From NCBI GenBank assembly GCA_024278725.1, contig JAJRSQ010000069.1:1-22785 (forward strand): a DNA stretch of 22,785 nt, read 5' to 3'. Every line of letters starts with the position of its first letter. The stretch's first letter is position 1. A model generated the notes under the pieces. That model made no database searches. It worked only from the letters and a program-made list of their open reading frames with translations, and was not told where the DNA came from. This DNA is from Chloroflexota bacterium. Its GTDB lineage: Bacteria; Chloroflexota; Anaerolineae; 4572-78. Below are positions 13,795 through 21,803 of the stretch, piece by piece. Position numbers and translations under genes: made by a program.

Positions 13795-14984
13795 TGGTGC
13801 AGAATTGCCTCCACAGTGGTGGTTTTATCGCGCGATAAATCTATTTCGATGGGCACAATCCGGTCATGATTGGGGTTGTACAGCAGCCGGATGACAGGGT
13901 GTTCCGGTTGTTTGCGGTTGGCGTGAACCACCACGCCCCGGTAGCCCACATACCGTCCGGTGCGCACCACCACGCTGATGCCGGTGGGCAGCACGGGAAC
14001 CAGCTTCAGGAAGATGTTCACAATTTCGGCGTTGAGGAATGTGCCCGATAGTTGCCGGATGGTGGTGATGACCTGTGTCGGGGTGAGGGCGGGTTGTCCG
14101 GGGCGCTCGGTGCTGAGGGTGTCGTACACATCGGCGATGGTGGAAATTTCGGCGATGAGCTGGATGTTCTGGCGGTCGAAGCGGGGGCGATCGACGGTGT
14201 TTGTGCCGTACAATCGGCGGGGATAGCCGCGCCCGTCCTGCCGCTCGTGGTGTTCCAGCGCCACATGGTTGGCGATGACCGCGTCGGGGTTTCGGGAGCG
14301 GAGGAGTTCGTACCCGAAGCGGGGATGTTCGCGCAGACGGCGCAAAACGGCGGGGGTGAGCAGGTCGGGGTCGTCCACGCGGCTGGAAAGTACTTTTGGG
14401 TTCACGAAAATCTTGCCGATGTCGTGTAACAAACAGCCGGTTCCCAAACGGCGCAAATCGGCGACGGGCAGGTGCAGGCGTTTGCCAATCATCAACCCCA
14501 CCACCGCCGTGTCGATGGAGTGCCCCAGGATAATATCGTTGTGGCTGCGAATCTGTCCGATGCCCTCCAGCATATCAATCCCCGCGAGTTCATCCAGAAT
14601 AGCTGTGACCCGCGCTTCCAGTTTTTCAAAGCCGCTGTATCCCCGCAACGCATTCACAATGTCATTATCTTTCAGAACGGCAATGACCGTTTCGACGGGT
14701 TCGTTGACGAAGTTTTTGGTCAACCCCCGTACAAAATCGAACACCCGCGCCAGCGCCGCCTGCGTTGTGCGTCGGGTGCGGTCAGAGAGCATATCTTCCA
14801 CAATCACATCGTCGGTATCGCCGTCGCTGATGAAAATGCTGGCGAAACCACGCTGTTTTATTTTATTGATGTATTCATCGGTGAGCGTGACACCCTGCCG
14901 GAGCAGCACACTGCCGCGTGGGTCAATGACCGGCTTCGCCAATACCATTCCCGGTTCCAGCGCGTCAATTGGAAGTCTGAGCAT
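13791..14984 (-). CDS. HD-GYP domain protein, probable c-di-GMP phosphodiesterase
   Basis: HD-GYP proteins hydrolyse cyclic di-GMP, which usually favours motility. Here the 397-residue protein has an N-terminal region of about 140 residues with no recognised sensor, starting LPIDALEPGMVLAKPV, a segment common in HD-GYP proteins. The HD-GYP domain follows at about 145-330. Expected metal ligands are present: His155, His187-Asp188 (LLHDIGK), His220, His240, His245-His246 and Asp285, with DGRGYP at 250-255. A C-terminal domain of about 80 residues is conserved-looking but unassigned. The ATG at 14984 has AGAGGA upstream. It heads a two-gene operon with the cyclase and is preceded by a near-perfect sigma-28 promoter, tying its expression to flagellar assembly. 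Confidence 0.92.
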   Translation of the reverse strand: MLRLPIDALEPGMVLAKPVIDPRGSVLLRQGVTLTDEYINKIKQRGFASIFISDGDTDDVIVEDMLSDRTRRTTQAALARVFDFVRGLTKNFVNEPVETVIAVLKDNDIVNALRGYSGFEKLEARVTAILDELAGIDMLEGIGQIRSHNDIILGHSIDTAVVGLMIGKRLHLPVADLRRLGTGCLLHDIGKIFVNPKVLSSRVDDPDLLTPAVLRRLREHPRFGYELLRSRNPDAVIANHVALEHHERQDGRGYPRRLYGTNTVDRPRFDRQNIQLIAEISTIADVYDTLSTERPGQPALTPTQVITTIRQLSGTFLNAEIVNIFLKLVPVLPTGISVVVRTGRYVGYRGVVVHANRKQPEHPVIRLLYNPNHDRIVPIEIDLSRDKTTTVEAILHQ

Positions 14985-15032
14985 AACAGTCCTCTATGGG
15001 GAGATTGAATTCACAAACAATCTTTCAGGCTA

Positions 15033-15059
15033 TTTTCGGCACGTTTGAGGGAAACTTTA
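15033..15059 (-). promoter_or_regulatory. Sigma-28 (FliA) promoter of the HD-GYP/cyclase operon
   Basis: On the minus strand TAAAGTTT (15059-15052), 11 bp, then GCCGAAAA (15040-15033) match the FliA consensus TAAAGTTT-N11-GCCGATAA at 15 of 16 bases. Start would fall near 15026, about 42 nt before the HD-GYP ATG. It lies back to back with promoter P3, the same pairing as the sigma-28 promoter and promoter P1 at 5210-5291. Confidence 0.78.
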
Positions 15060-15065
15060 GCGGTC

Positions 15066-15105
15066 TTTACGCCAATTTTACTTTGCCTTCACACGAAGTT
15101 TACTG
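15066..15105 (+). promoter_or_regulatory. Four-heptamer activator site of promoter P3
   Basis: TTTACGC (15066-15072), TTTACTT (15077-15083), TTCACAC (15088-15094) and TTTACTG (15099-15105) repeat with an exact 11-bp period, ending on the -35. The layout and distance to the -10 are identical to those at 5210-5249 and 5312-5351, although the intervening bases differ. Confidence 0.72.
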
Positions 15106-15131
15106 ACGTCAACCCCGCCCTATGTTATAAA
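15103..15131 (+). promoter_or_regulatory. Promoter P3 of the fliR-flhBAFG-fliA operon
   Basis: CTGACG (15103-15108), 17 bp, TATAAA (15126-15131) with an extended -10 TG at 15123-15124. Transcription would begin near 15138, giving a leader of about 113 nt, longer than at the other two promoters. The remainder of 14985-15250 carries no gene. Confidence 0.7.
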
Positions 15132-15144
15132 TATAGATGTCAAA

Positions 15145-15158
15145 GTTGGGGAACCAAC
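15145..15158 (+). other. Stem-loop in the fliR leader
   Basis: GTTGG (15145-15149) and CCAAC (15154-15158) pair around a GGAA loop, just downstream of the predicted start of promoter P3. It may stabilise the mRNA 5' end or act in control of the leader. I do not recognise a riboswitch class. Confidence 0.35.
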
Positions 15159-15250
15159 GTTGATGGGCGTCGAAAAATCCGCTTCACAATTCAGGCTGAT
15201 ATTAATAGTAACCGCTTTGACGGTGAAATCAAAATTCTGAAACGTAATTT

Positions 15251-16018
15251 ATGGCAATTTCCGCAGCGTATCTGACCCACATATTTCTGATGTTCGTCCG
15301 TATTTTGGCGGTGCTGATGACCGCGCCCATTTTCAGTGGGCGGAACATCCCCAACGTTGCCAAAATCGGCTTTTCAGGCATTCTCGCGCTGATATTGCTC
15401 CCCGTCAGCACCCAATCCGCGCTCGCGCCGGTTGCCACCCAATTGGGACCCTTTGTGCTGAGCATTGCGCAGGAGGTGCTGGTTGGCACACTGATTGGTT
15501 TTGCGAGCAATCTGGTTTTTGTGGCGGTGAGCATGGGGGCGGCGATGATGGGTTTGCAGGTCGGCTTTCGCGCGTCAACATTGTACAATCCAATTTTCGA
15601 TGCTTCCAGCGCCGCGCTCGACCAGTTCTATTCGTTTTTGGTCGCCGGGCTGTTTCTGGCAATTGACGGGCATCACTGGTTGCTGCTGGCGCTCCAGCGC
15701 ACCTTTCAGGTTATCCCGGTCGGAACCTTCGTATTCAGCGCATCCGTCAACGACCGGCTGATTGCCCTCACGTCGCAAGCGTTTGTGGCGGCGGTGCAAA
15801 TCGCTTTTCCGGTGGTGGGCGTGTTACTGCTCACCGATGTGGGGCTGGGGTTGATTGCCCGCGCCGTGCCGCAGGTGCAAATCTTTTTCCTCAGCCTGCC
15901 CCTGAAAATCGGTTTGGGGTTGCTGGTGCTGGCATTCACCCTGACTGTGACCCTGCCGATGGTGCGAGATTATTTATCCACCACCATCGGGAACGTGATT
16001 GCGCTCGGTTTTCAATAA
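15251..16018 (+). CDS. fliR: Flagellar export gate protein FliR
   Basis: FliR is a multi-pass subunit of the export gate that assembles with FliP and FliQ. The 255-residue protein has five or six hydrophobic segments and family landmarks: FVRILAVLMTAPIFSGRNIP near the N-terminus, LVGTLIGFASNLVFVAVSMGAAMMGLQVGF in the middle and TVTLPMVRDYL near the end. It is the first gene of the last operon, 32 nt before flhB. No ribosome binding site is evident before the ATG at 15251, which follows a leader of roughly 110 nt, so expression may be tuned at translation. Its split from fliPQ by an opposing signalling operon is unusual. Confidence 0.95.
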   Translation: MAISAAYLTHIFLMFVRILAVLMTAPIFSGRNIPNVAKIGFSGILALILLPVSTQSALAPVATQLGPFVLSIAQEVLVGTLIGFASNLVFVAVSMGAAMMGLQVGFRASTLYNPIFDASSAALDQFYSFLVAGLFLAIDGHHWLLLALQRTFQVIPVGTFVFSASVNDRLIALTSQAFVAAVQIAFPVVGVLLLTDVGLGLIARAVPQVQIFFLSLPLKIGLGLLVLAFTLTVTLPMVRDYLSTTIGNVIALGFQ

Positions 16019-16050
16019 ACGGCGATTAGACAGGAGAAATTTTCGGCATT

Positions 16051-17118
16051 ATGGCTGGCGACAAGACTGAAGCCCCGACTCCACGACGAAGGCAAGACGC
16101 CCGCAAAAAAGGGCAGGTTGCCAAAAGTATGGAAATCAACACGGCATTGATACTGTTGAGCAGTTTCTGGGTACTCAAAGCAATGGGACCCGGTTCGGCG
16201 AAAATGTATGAAGCGTTGATGACACGCAGTTTTTCCAGCCTCGGCACGCTCGGCACGGTGGATTTCACCCTCGCCACCGTCTCTTCCGGCTCGATAGGGC
16301 TGAGTTTGGCGATTTTGCGCATCATCGCCCCGCTGGTGGCGGTGATAGTGGTGGTCGGCATCGTTGCCAACGTCGGGCAAGTGGGGTTTCTCTTTTCCGC
16401 CGAAGCGTTGAAGCCCGATTTTCAGCGCATCAATCCCATCAGTGGCGCGAAACGTTTTGTTTCGTTGCGCGGGGTGGTGGATTTGTTCAAATCCATGATA
16501 AAAATCGCCATCGTCGGGTTTGTGGTTTACGGCGCGCTGAAAAAAAATATGATGGTGCTCATCGCCGCCCCAAGGATGAATGTGAGCGCATCGGTGGCGG
16601 CATTGCTCGGCATTGCGCTCGACGCGGGGATGCGGGTGGGCATGGTGATGCTGATTATCGCCGCCGCCGATTTTCTGTATCAGCGATATGAGTTTGAAAA
16701 AAGCCTGAAAATGTCGAAGCAGGAAGTGCGGGAAGAGATGAAGCAGTACGAAAACCCGCAACTGAAAGCCCGCATCCGTTCCCGTCAGCGTCAAATGGCA
16801 ATGAACCGGATGATGACCGCGGTTCCCACGGCGGATGTGGTCATCACCAACCCGACGCATTTTGCCATTGCGTTGAAATACGATAAAGCCAAAATGCACG
16901 CGCCGCAAGTGGTTGCCAAAGGGCAGCGGCTGGTGGCGCAGCGCATCAAAGAGAAAGCCAAAGAGCACAACGTGCCCACGGTGGAAAACAAACCTTTGGC
17001 GCGGAGCTTATTCAGTTCCGTAGAAATCGGGGAGGAAATCCCCGGTGAATTGTACGGGGCGGTCGCGGAAGTGCTGGCTTTCGTCTATCGGTTGAAGGAA
17101 AAAACCCGCGCATGGTAG
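16051..17118 (+). CDS. flhB: Flagellar export switch protein FlhB
   Basis: FlhB is the self-cleaving membrane protein that switches export from rod/hook to filament substrates. The 355-residue length is normal. The N-terminal export signature (DKTEAPTPRRRQDARKKGQVAKS), four membrane segments, the KMSKQEVREEMKQYENPQ linker and the autocleavage motif NPTH at 267-270 (cleavage after Asn267) are all present. An AGGAG box lies about 14 nt before the ATG, a little far. It precedes flhA by 26 nt in the common order flhB-flhA-flhF-flhG-fliA. Confidence 0.97.
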   Translation: MAGDKTEAPTPRRRQDARKKGQVAKSMEINTALILLSSFWVLKAMGPGSAKMYEALMTRSFSSLGTLGTVDFTLATVSSGSIGLSLAILRIIAPLVAVIVVVGIVANVGQVGFLFSAEALKPDFQRINPISGAKRFVSLRGVVDLFKSMIKIAIVGFVVYGALKKNMMVLIAAPRMNVSASVAALLGIALDAGMRVGMVMLIIAAADFLYQRYEFEKSLKMSKQEVREEMKQYENPQLKARIRSRQRQMAMNRMMTAVPTADVVITNPTHFAIALKYDKAKMHAPQVVAKGQRLVAQRIKEKAKEHNVPTVENKPLARSLFSSVEIGEEIPGELYGAVAEVLAFVYRLKEKTRAW

Positions 17119-17144
17119 ATGCGTAACCCATCGGAGAGAACAGT

Positions 17145-19247
17145 ATGACGGTAAATGCCGGAACAAAAACAACCGGGTTCACTTGGCGGAAACTCATCGG
17201 GAGCGATGTGCTGTTAGCCGTGGCGGTCATTGCCATTGTGGCGATGATGGTCATTCCCGTGCCGCCCGCGATGCTCGATGTGCTGCTGGCGCTGAATATC
17301 TCCATCGCCGTGACCATCGTGCTGGTGTCGCTGTACATCCGTGAACCCCTCGAATTTTCCGTTTTCCCGTCGCTGCTGCTCATTCTGACGTTGTACCGCC
17401 TGAGCCTGAACATTTCATCCACCCGGCTTATCCTGCTGTATGCCAACGCCGGAAAGGTCATCACCGCCTTTGGGAATTTTGTGGTTGGCGGCAATTATAT
17501 CGTCGGGATTGTGGTTTTTCTCATTTTGATGGTCATTCAATTCATCGTCATCACCAATGGCGCGGGGCGGGTCGCAGAAGTATCCGCCCGCTTCACGTTG
17601 GACGCTATGCCCGGCAAGCAGATGAGCATTGACGCCGACCTGAACGCCGGACTCATCACCGAAGACCAAGCGCGAAAACGCCGCCGGGTGATTGAAAATG
17701 AAGCGGATTTCTACGGCGCAATGGACGGGGCGAGTAAATTCGTCAAAGGGGATGCCATTGCCGGCATCATCATCGTGCTGGTGAACATCATCGGCGGCTT
17801 CGCCATCGGGGCGTTGCAGCACGGGATGAGCCTGATGGAAGCGTTGCAGACCTACACCCTGCTCACCGTGGGCGACGGGCTGGTTTCGCAGATACCCGCA
17901 TTGCTCATCAGCACCGCCACCGGCATCATCGTCACCCGCACCGCCGCCGAAGAAAATATGGGGACGGATGTCGTCACCCAGATTACCAACAATCCCCGCG
18001 CGCTGATGATTGTTTCGGTGATGTTAATTGGCTTCGCGATGGTTCCCGGACTGCCCAAAGTGCCCTTCCTGCTGATAAGCGCCGCGATGGGGGGCATCAG
18101 TTTTTATGTGAACCGGAAACACGGCGATGAAGCGGCACAGGATGCGTTGGCAGAGGCGGAAGAGGAAACCGCACCCCCCGCGCTGGAACAGGAAACCGTC
18201 ACCGAATTGTTGCAGGTGGACGCGCTGGAAGTTGAAATCGGCTATGGGCTGATACCGCTGGTGGAAGGTGGCGCGAACAGCAGCCTGCTCAATCGCATCA
18301 CGATGATTCGCCGCCAAATTGCGCTGGAAATGGGATTTGTGGTTCCGAAAATCCGCATCCGCGATAATTTGCAATTGCCGCCCAACTCATACGCCATCAA
18401 ATTGCGCGGGGAAGAAATTGCGCGCGGCAACCTGATGATGGGGCATTACTTGGCAATGCCCGCCGGTCCCGTCGCCGAAGAAGTGCCGGGCACACCCACC
18501 TCCGAGCCGGCTTTCGGCTTGCCCGCCACTTGGATTGACGCCACCCAGAAAGAACGCGCGGAGACCATCGGCTACACGGTGGTTGACCCCGCCTCTGTGC
18601 TGGCGACGCATCTGACGGAAGTGGTGAAAAACCACGCCCCCGAAATTCTGACCCGGCAGGACACCAAAGACCTGCTCGATAATCTGAAGGAAGCTTATCC
18701 CGCCTTGATTGACGACCTGATTCCGAACCAACTCTCATTGAGTGATGTGCAGGAAGTGCTGAAGAACCTGCTCCGCGAGCGAGTCTCCATCCGCGATTTG
18801 GTCACCATTTTGGAGACGGTGGGCGCGCTGGCTCACTCGGTGAAAGACCCCGCGCTGCTCAGCGAAGCCGCGCGCCGCGCGCTGGCGCGTTCAATTTCCA
18901 ACCAGCACCGCTCGGCGGATGGCGTTTTGCACGTGGTCACCCTCAGCCCGCGCGTTGAGCGCATCCTCACCGAAGCGATGGGCGATATGAGCCAGGGATT
19001 GTACCTCAATATTGACCCGTCGGTGGCGCAGCGATTGATGGAAGTGACCGCCGCCGAAATGGAATCGCTGGCGCAGAAAGGGTATCAGCCCGTTTTGCTC
19101 TGTTCCGCCACCGTGCGCTTCGCTTTCCGACGTTTCATCGAGCGGTCGTTGCCGAATTTGGCGGTACTTTCTTACAGTGAAATTGCCTCCGGCATCAACG
19201 TGAATGCCGAAGGGATGATTGAATTGCCGGTTGTGCCGGCGGCGTAA
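17145..19247 (+). CDS. flhA: Flagellar export gate protein FlhA
   Basis: FlhA forms the ring under the export pore; its cytoplasmic part docks chaperone-substrate complexes. The 700-residue length is typical. The N-terminal half has about eight membrane segments with the conserved EFSVFPSLLLILTLYRLSLNISSTRLIL and the FHIPEP-type loop with NEADFYGAMDGASKFVKGDAIAGIII. The C-terminal half begins around residue 345 and contains IRIRDN, LREAI-like repeats and the LSYSEI segment. GGAGAG lies at good spacing from the ATG at 17145. It sits between flhB and flhF with short gaps. Confidence 0.97.
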   Translation: MTVNAGTKTTGFTWRKLIGSDVLLAVAVIAIVAMMVIPVPPAMLDVLLALNISIAVTIVLVSLYIREPLEFSVFPSLLLILTLYRLSLNISSTRLILLYANAGKVITAFGNFVVGGNYIVGIVVFLILMVIQFIVITNGAGRVAEVSARFTLDAMPGKQMSIDADLNAGLITEDQARKRRRVIENEADFYGAMDGASKFVKGDAIAGIIIVLVNIIGGFAIGALQHGMSLMEALQTYTLLTVGDGLVSQIPALLISTATGIIVTRTAAEENMGTDVVTQITNNPRALMIVSVMLIGFAMVPGLPKVPFLLISAAMGGISFYVNRKHGDEAAQDALAEAEEETAPPALEQETVTELLQVDALEVEIGYGLIPLVEGGANSSLLNRITMIRRQIALEMGFVVPKIRIRDNLQLPPNSYAIKLRGEEIARGNLMMGHYLAMPAGPVAEEVPGTPTSEPAFGLPATWIDATQKERAETIGYTVVDPASVLATHLTEVVKNHAPEILTRQDTKDLLDNLKEAYPALIDDLIPNQLSLSDVQEVLKNLLRERVSIRDLVTILETVGALAHSVKDPALLSEAARRALARSISNQHRSADGVLHVVTLSPRVERILTEAMGDMSQGLYLNIDPSVAQRLMEVTAAEMESLAQKGYQPVLLCSATVRFAFRRFIERSLPNLAVLSYSEIASGINVNAEGMIELPVVPAA

Positions 19248-19279
19248 AAATACACAATCGCACCAATGGATGCAGCATT

Positions 19280-20461
19280 ATGCACGTAAAAAAGTTTTAT
19301 GCCAGCAGTATGCCGGAGGCGATGACTGCCATCCGCGCCGAACTCGGAGCGGATGCCATCATTCTGCAATCGCGCAAAATTCGCCAGCCGGGATTGATGG
19401 GCTTTTTCAAACCGCTCCGTCTGGAAGTGACGGCGGCGGTGGACAAAGACCTGCGCGATTTTCCGCAGCCCACCCGCGCCGCAAATGACGATGTGCGGAA
19501 GATGCGGCGGGAATTGGCAGACCTGAAGTTGGCATTGGCGCGCGTTTCAAAAGACCGTTCATCGCAGCAGCTTGCCCAGACAGTGCGTCAGCAGCCGGGG
19601 CAATATTCGATGCCGCCCCGCATCGCCAGTTTAGACGGCTGGTACAACCGTCTGCTGGAACAGGGTGTGGCGGTGGAACTCGCCCAGCAAATCATCCAAA
19701 CCGTTGCCGATGAGTTGAGCCGCTGGGCGCTGGACAATGAAAATGTGCTGAACGAACATCTGCACTGGCATTTGGGACGCCGGTTGAAAGCGCCGCAACC
19801 GCTGGCGCTGACGCGCGGGAACCCGCAGGTATCGTTTCTGGTGGGTCCCACCGGGGTGGGCAAAACAACCACCATCGCCAAATTAGCCGCGAATTTCAAA
19901 CATCAGCACAAAGCGCGGGTGTTGATGGTCACCGCCGATACATTCCGCGTGGCGGCAATTCCGCAATTTCAAGCCTTCGGCGATATTCTCGGCATTCCGG
20001 TGGAGGTGGTTTACACCCCACAAGACTTGCAGAAAATTATCAGCAAAAATACGGAATACGACCTGATATTGGTTGATACGCCCGGCAGAAGCCAGCGTTC
20101 GCAGGATGAAGTGAGCGAAGTGGCGGCGTTCCTCTCCGCCGTGCCGAACAAAACCGTTCATCTGACGGTTGCCGCCAACACGCAATATCAGGACATGCAT
20201 CAGATTTTTACCGCCTTCAGCACGATGCACATTGACGGATTTATCTTCACCAAAACCGACGAAACCAGTTCATTCGGTCCCGCATACAGTTTGGCGTGTG
20301 AAACCAAAACGCCGCTTTCGTATCTCACCAACGGGCAAAAAGTTCCCGACGACATCGAAATCGCCTCTGCGGAACGGGTGATTGACCTGCTGGTGGGAGA
20401 AGTGCCCGATGAAATCCGCAGTACCCGGCGACGTATGCTCGCCGCAACCAATGGACGATAA
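19280..20461 (+). CDS. flhF: Flagellar SRP-like GTPase FlhF
   Basis: FlhF is a signal-recognition-particle-type GTPase that controls placement and number of flagella. The 393-residue protein begins with the B-domain pattern (MHVKKFYASSMPEAMTAIRAELGADAIIL), then a charged linker, an N domain and the G domain. The G domain shows GPTGVGKT at 189-196, DTFRVAA, DTPGRSQ and TKTDE. It follows flhA by 32 nt and precedes flhG by 30 nt. The presence of flhF with flhG suggests defined flagellar placement rather than random peritrichous flagella, an inference from other bacteria. Confidence 0.96.
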   Translation: MHVKKFYASSMPEAMTAIRAELGADAIILQSRKIRQPGLMGFFKPLRLEVTAAVDKDLRDFPQPTRAANDDVRKMRRELADLKLALARVSKDRSSQQLAQTVRQQPGQYSMPPRIASLDGWYNRLLEQGVAVELAQQIIQTVADELSRWALDNENVLNEHLHWHLGRRLKAPQPLALTRGNPQVSFLVGPTGVGKTTTIAKLAANFKHQHKARVLMVTADTFRVAAIPQFQAFGDILGIPVEVVYTPQDLQKIISKNTEYDLILVDTPGRSQRSQDEVSEVAAFLSAVPNKTVHLTVAANTQYQDMHQIFTAFSTMHIDGFIFTKTDETSSFGPAYSLACETKTPLSYLTNGQKVPDDIEIASAERVIDLLVGEVPDEIRSTRRRMLAATNGR

Positions 20462-20491
20462 TCTGCTCGCCGCAAATGATGAGGAAGCACG

Positions 20492-21397
20492 ATGAATATA
20501 AAGTCATACAGATTTGAAGATGCAAACGCAACGCCAAAAATACAACCGATGCCCACCGTTGATGCCTTCGCGCCCCCGCAGTTCCAAAGCCGAGTGATTG
20601 CCGTCTCCAGCGGCAAAGGGGGCGTGGGCAAAACGAATATTTCGGTGAATCTGGCGCTCACCCTCGCCCGTCGGGGCATCCGCGTGGCGTTGTTGGACGC
20701 CGATTTGGGGACGGCGAATGTGGATGTGATTATGGGCGTCCATCCGCCATACCATCTTCAGCATCTCATCACCGGGCAACGCTCGCTGGCGGAAATTCTG
20801 ATAGAAGGTCCGCACGGCTTGAAAATCATCCCCGGTGCGTCCGGCTTGCCCGATTTGGCAGACCTGCCCGACGCGCAACGGGATGTGCTGCTGCGCTCGA
20901 TGGTGGCACTTGATGGCACGGTGGATTTGCTGTTGATTGACACCGGCGCGGGCGTGGGCAGAAACGTGGTGCAGTTCATTCTGGCGGCGGGCGAAGTGCT
21001 GCTGGTCACCACCCCCGAACCCACTGCCGTCACCGACGCTTACGCGCTGATGAAGGTGCTGGCGGGCTATCAGTTGCCCGTCACCATTAAACTGGTGGTG
21101 AACAATGTTTCCAAACGGGGCGAAGGGGAAACCGTGGCAACCCGGCTCAATGCGGTGGCGGAACAGTTTTTGGGGCGCACAGTGGAAGTGGTGGGCATTC
21201 TGCCGTATGACAAAAATGTCCCCAACGCCGTGCGGCGGCAAACCCCGCTGGTGATGCTGAACCCCCTTTCACCGATGGCGGGCGGGTTGAACACTTTGGC
21301 GGAACGGCTGTGGAGCGATGTCGCGCCTGAATCGGTGACCGGCATCAGCCACTTTTTCAGAAAAATCGTCGCCTTGCGAACCATTATTGGCGGATAA
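20492..21397 (+). CDS. flhG: MinD/ParA-like ATPase FlhG
   Basis: FlhG is the MinD-like ATPase that limits flagellar number and stimulates FlhF. It is 301 residues long. The deviant Walker A SGKGGVGKT lies at about 44-52, LLDADLGTANVDV follows, and LLLIDTGAGV contains the second metal site. A C-terminal amphipathic helix suitable for membrane contact ends the protein. The usual N-terminal FlhF-activating DQAxxLR peptide is not evident in the first 40 residues. The ATG at 20492 is preceded by GAGGA. Its position after flhF supports FlhG over MinD itself. Confidence 0.94.
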   Translation: MNIKSYRFEDANATPKIQPMPTVDAFAPPQFQSRVIAVSSGKGGVGKTNISVNLALTLARRGIRVALLDADLGTANVDVIMGVHPPYHLQHLITGQRSLAEILIEGPHGLKIIPGASGLPDLADLPDAQRDVLLRSMVALDGTVDLLLIDTGAGVGRNVVQFILAAGEVLLVTTPEPTAVTDAYALMKVLAGYQLPVTIKLVVNNVSKRGEGETVATRLNAVAEQFLGRTVEVVGILPYDKNVPNAVRRQTPLVMLNPLSPMAGGLNTLAERLWSDVAPESVTGISHFFRKIVALRTIIGG

Positions 21398-21426
21398 AAT
21401 TTTCGGAGATAAAAGGGAGAAACAAG

Positions 21427-21765
21427 ATGGCGAATGAAAAATCTGCATGGGTCATGAATATGGCAATCCGAATTGCACTGATAGTGTTCCTGAGCCTGCT
21501 GGCGCTGGGACTCATCAACGGGGCAGACCCCGTGGTGGCGGTGGCGCGCAGCGGCGTTGCGTTCATCGCATTTCTGGTGATGGGCTGGGGGGCATCAATG
21601 CTGTGGCTGGAAGCGGAAACGGAAACCGTCGCCGATGAGAGCGACGAACCCGACGATGCCGCCGCCGATGAATCCGACGATGGCGTTGTCTATGAACCGT
21701 CCCACCCCCCGTTGGGCACGGCAACGGCGATGCCCGCCGGCGCAATGAGCGCCCCGCAGGAGTAA
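21427..21765 (+). CDS. Small two-helix membrane protein of unknown function
   Basis: I do not recognise this 112-residue protein. Two hydrophobic segments (about residues 13-31 and 39-62) are followed by a strongly acidic, probably disordered tail rich in Asp and Glu (about 63-86) and a short Pro/Ala-rich end. A GGGAGA site stands 7 nt before the ATG. It is co-oriented between flhG and fliA with short gaps on both sides, so it is probably cotranscribed and part of the motility programme. It may be membrane-bound with its acidic tail in the cytoplasm, but the orientation is not clear. Confidence 0.72.
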   Translation: MANEKSAWVMNMAIRIALIVFLSLLALGLINGADPVVAVARSGVAFIAFLVMGWGASMLWLEAETETVADESDEPDDAAADESDDGVVYEPSHPPLGTATAMPAGAMSAPQE

Positions 21766-21803
21766 CATCCCACAAAACCGGCAGCCGCCGGATGTGATAA
21801 AAA

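Noticed and set aside
15132..15250. Cyclic-di-GMP riboswitch before fliR
   Set aside because: The leader has a hairpin but lacks the conserved GEMM-type core, so only a generic structure is claimed.
15045..15275. 76-codon frame across the promoter region of fliR
   Set aside because: It spans promoter P3, has no ribosome site and ends inside fliR in another frame.
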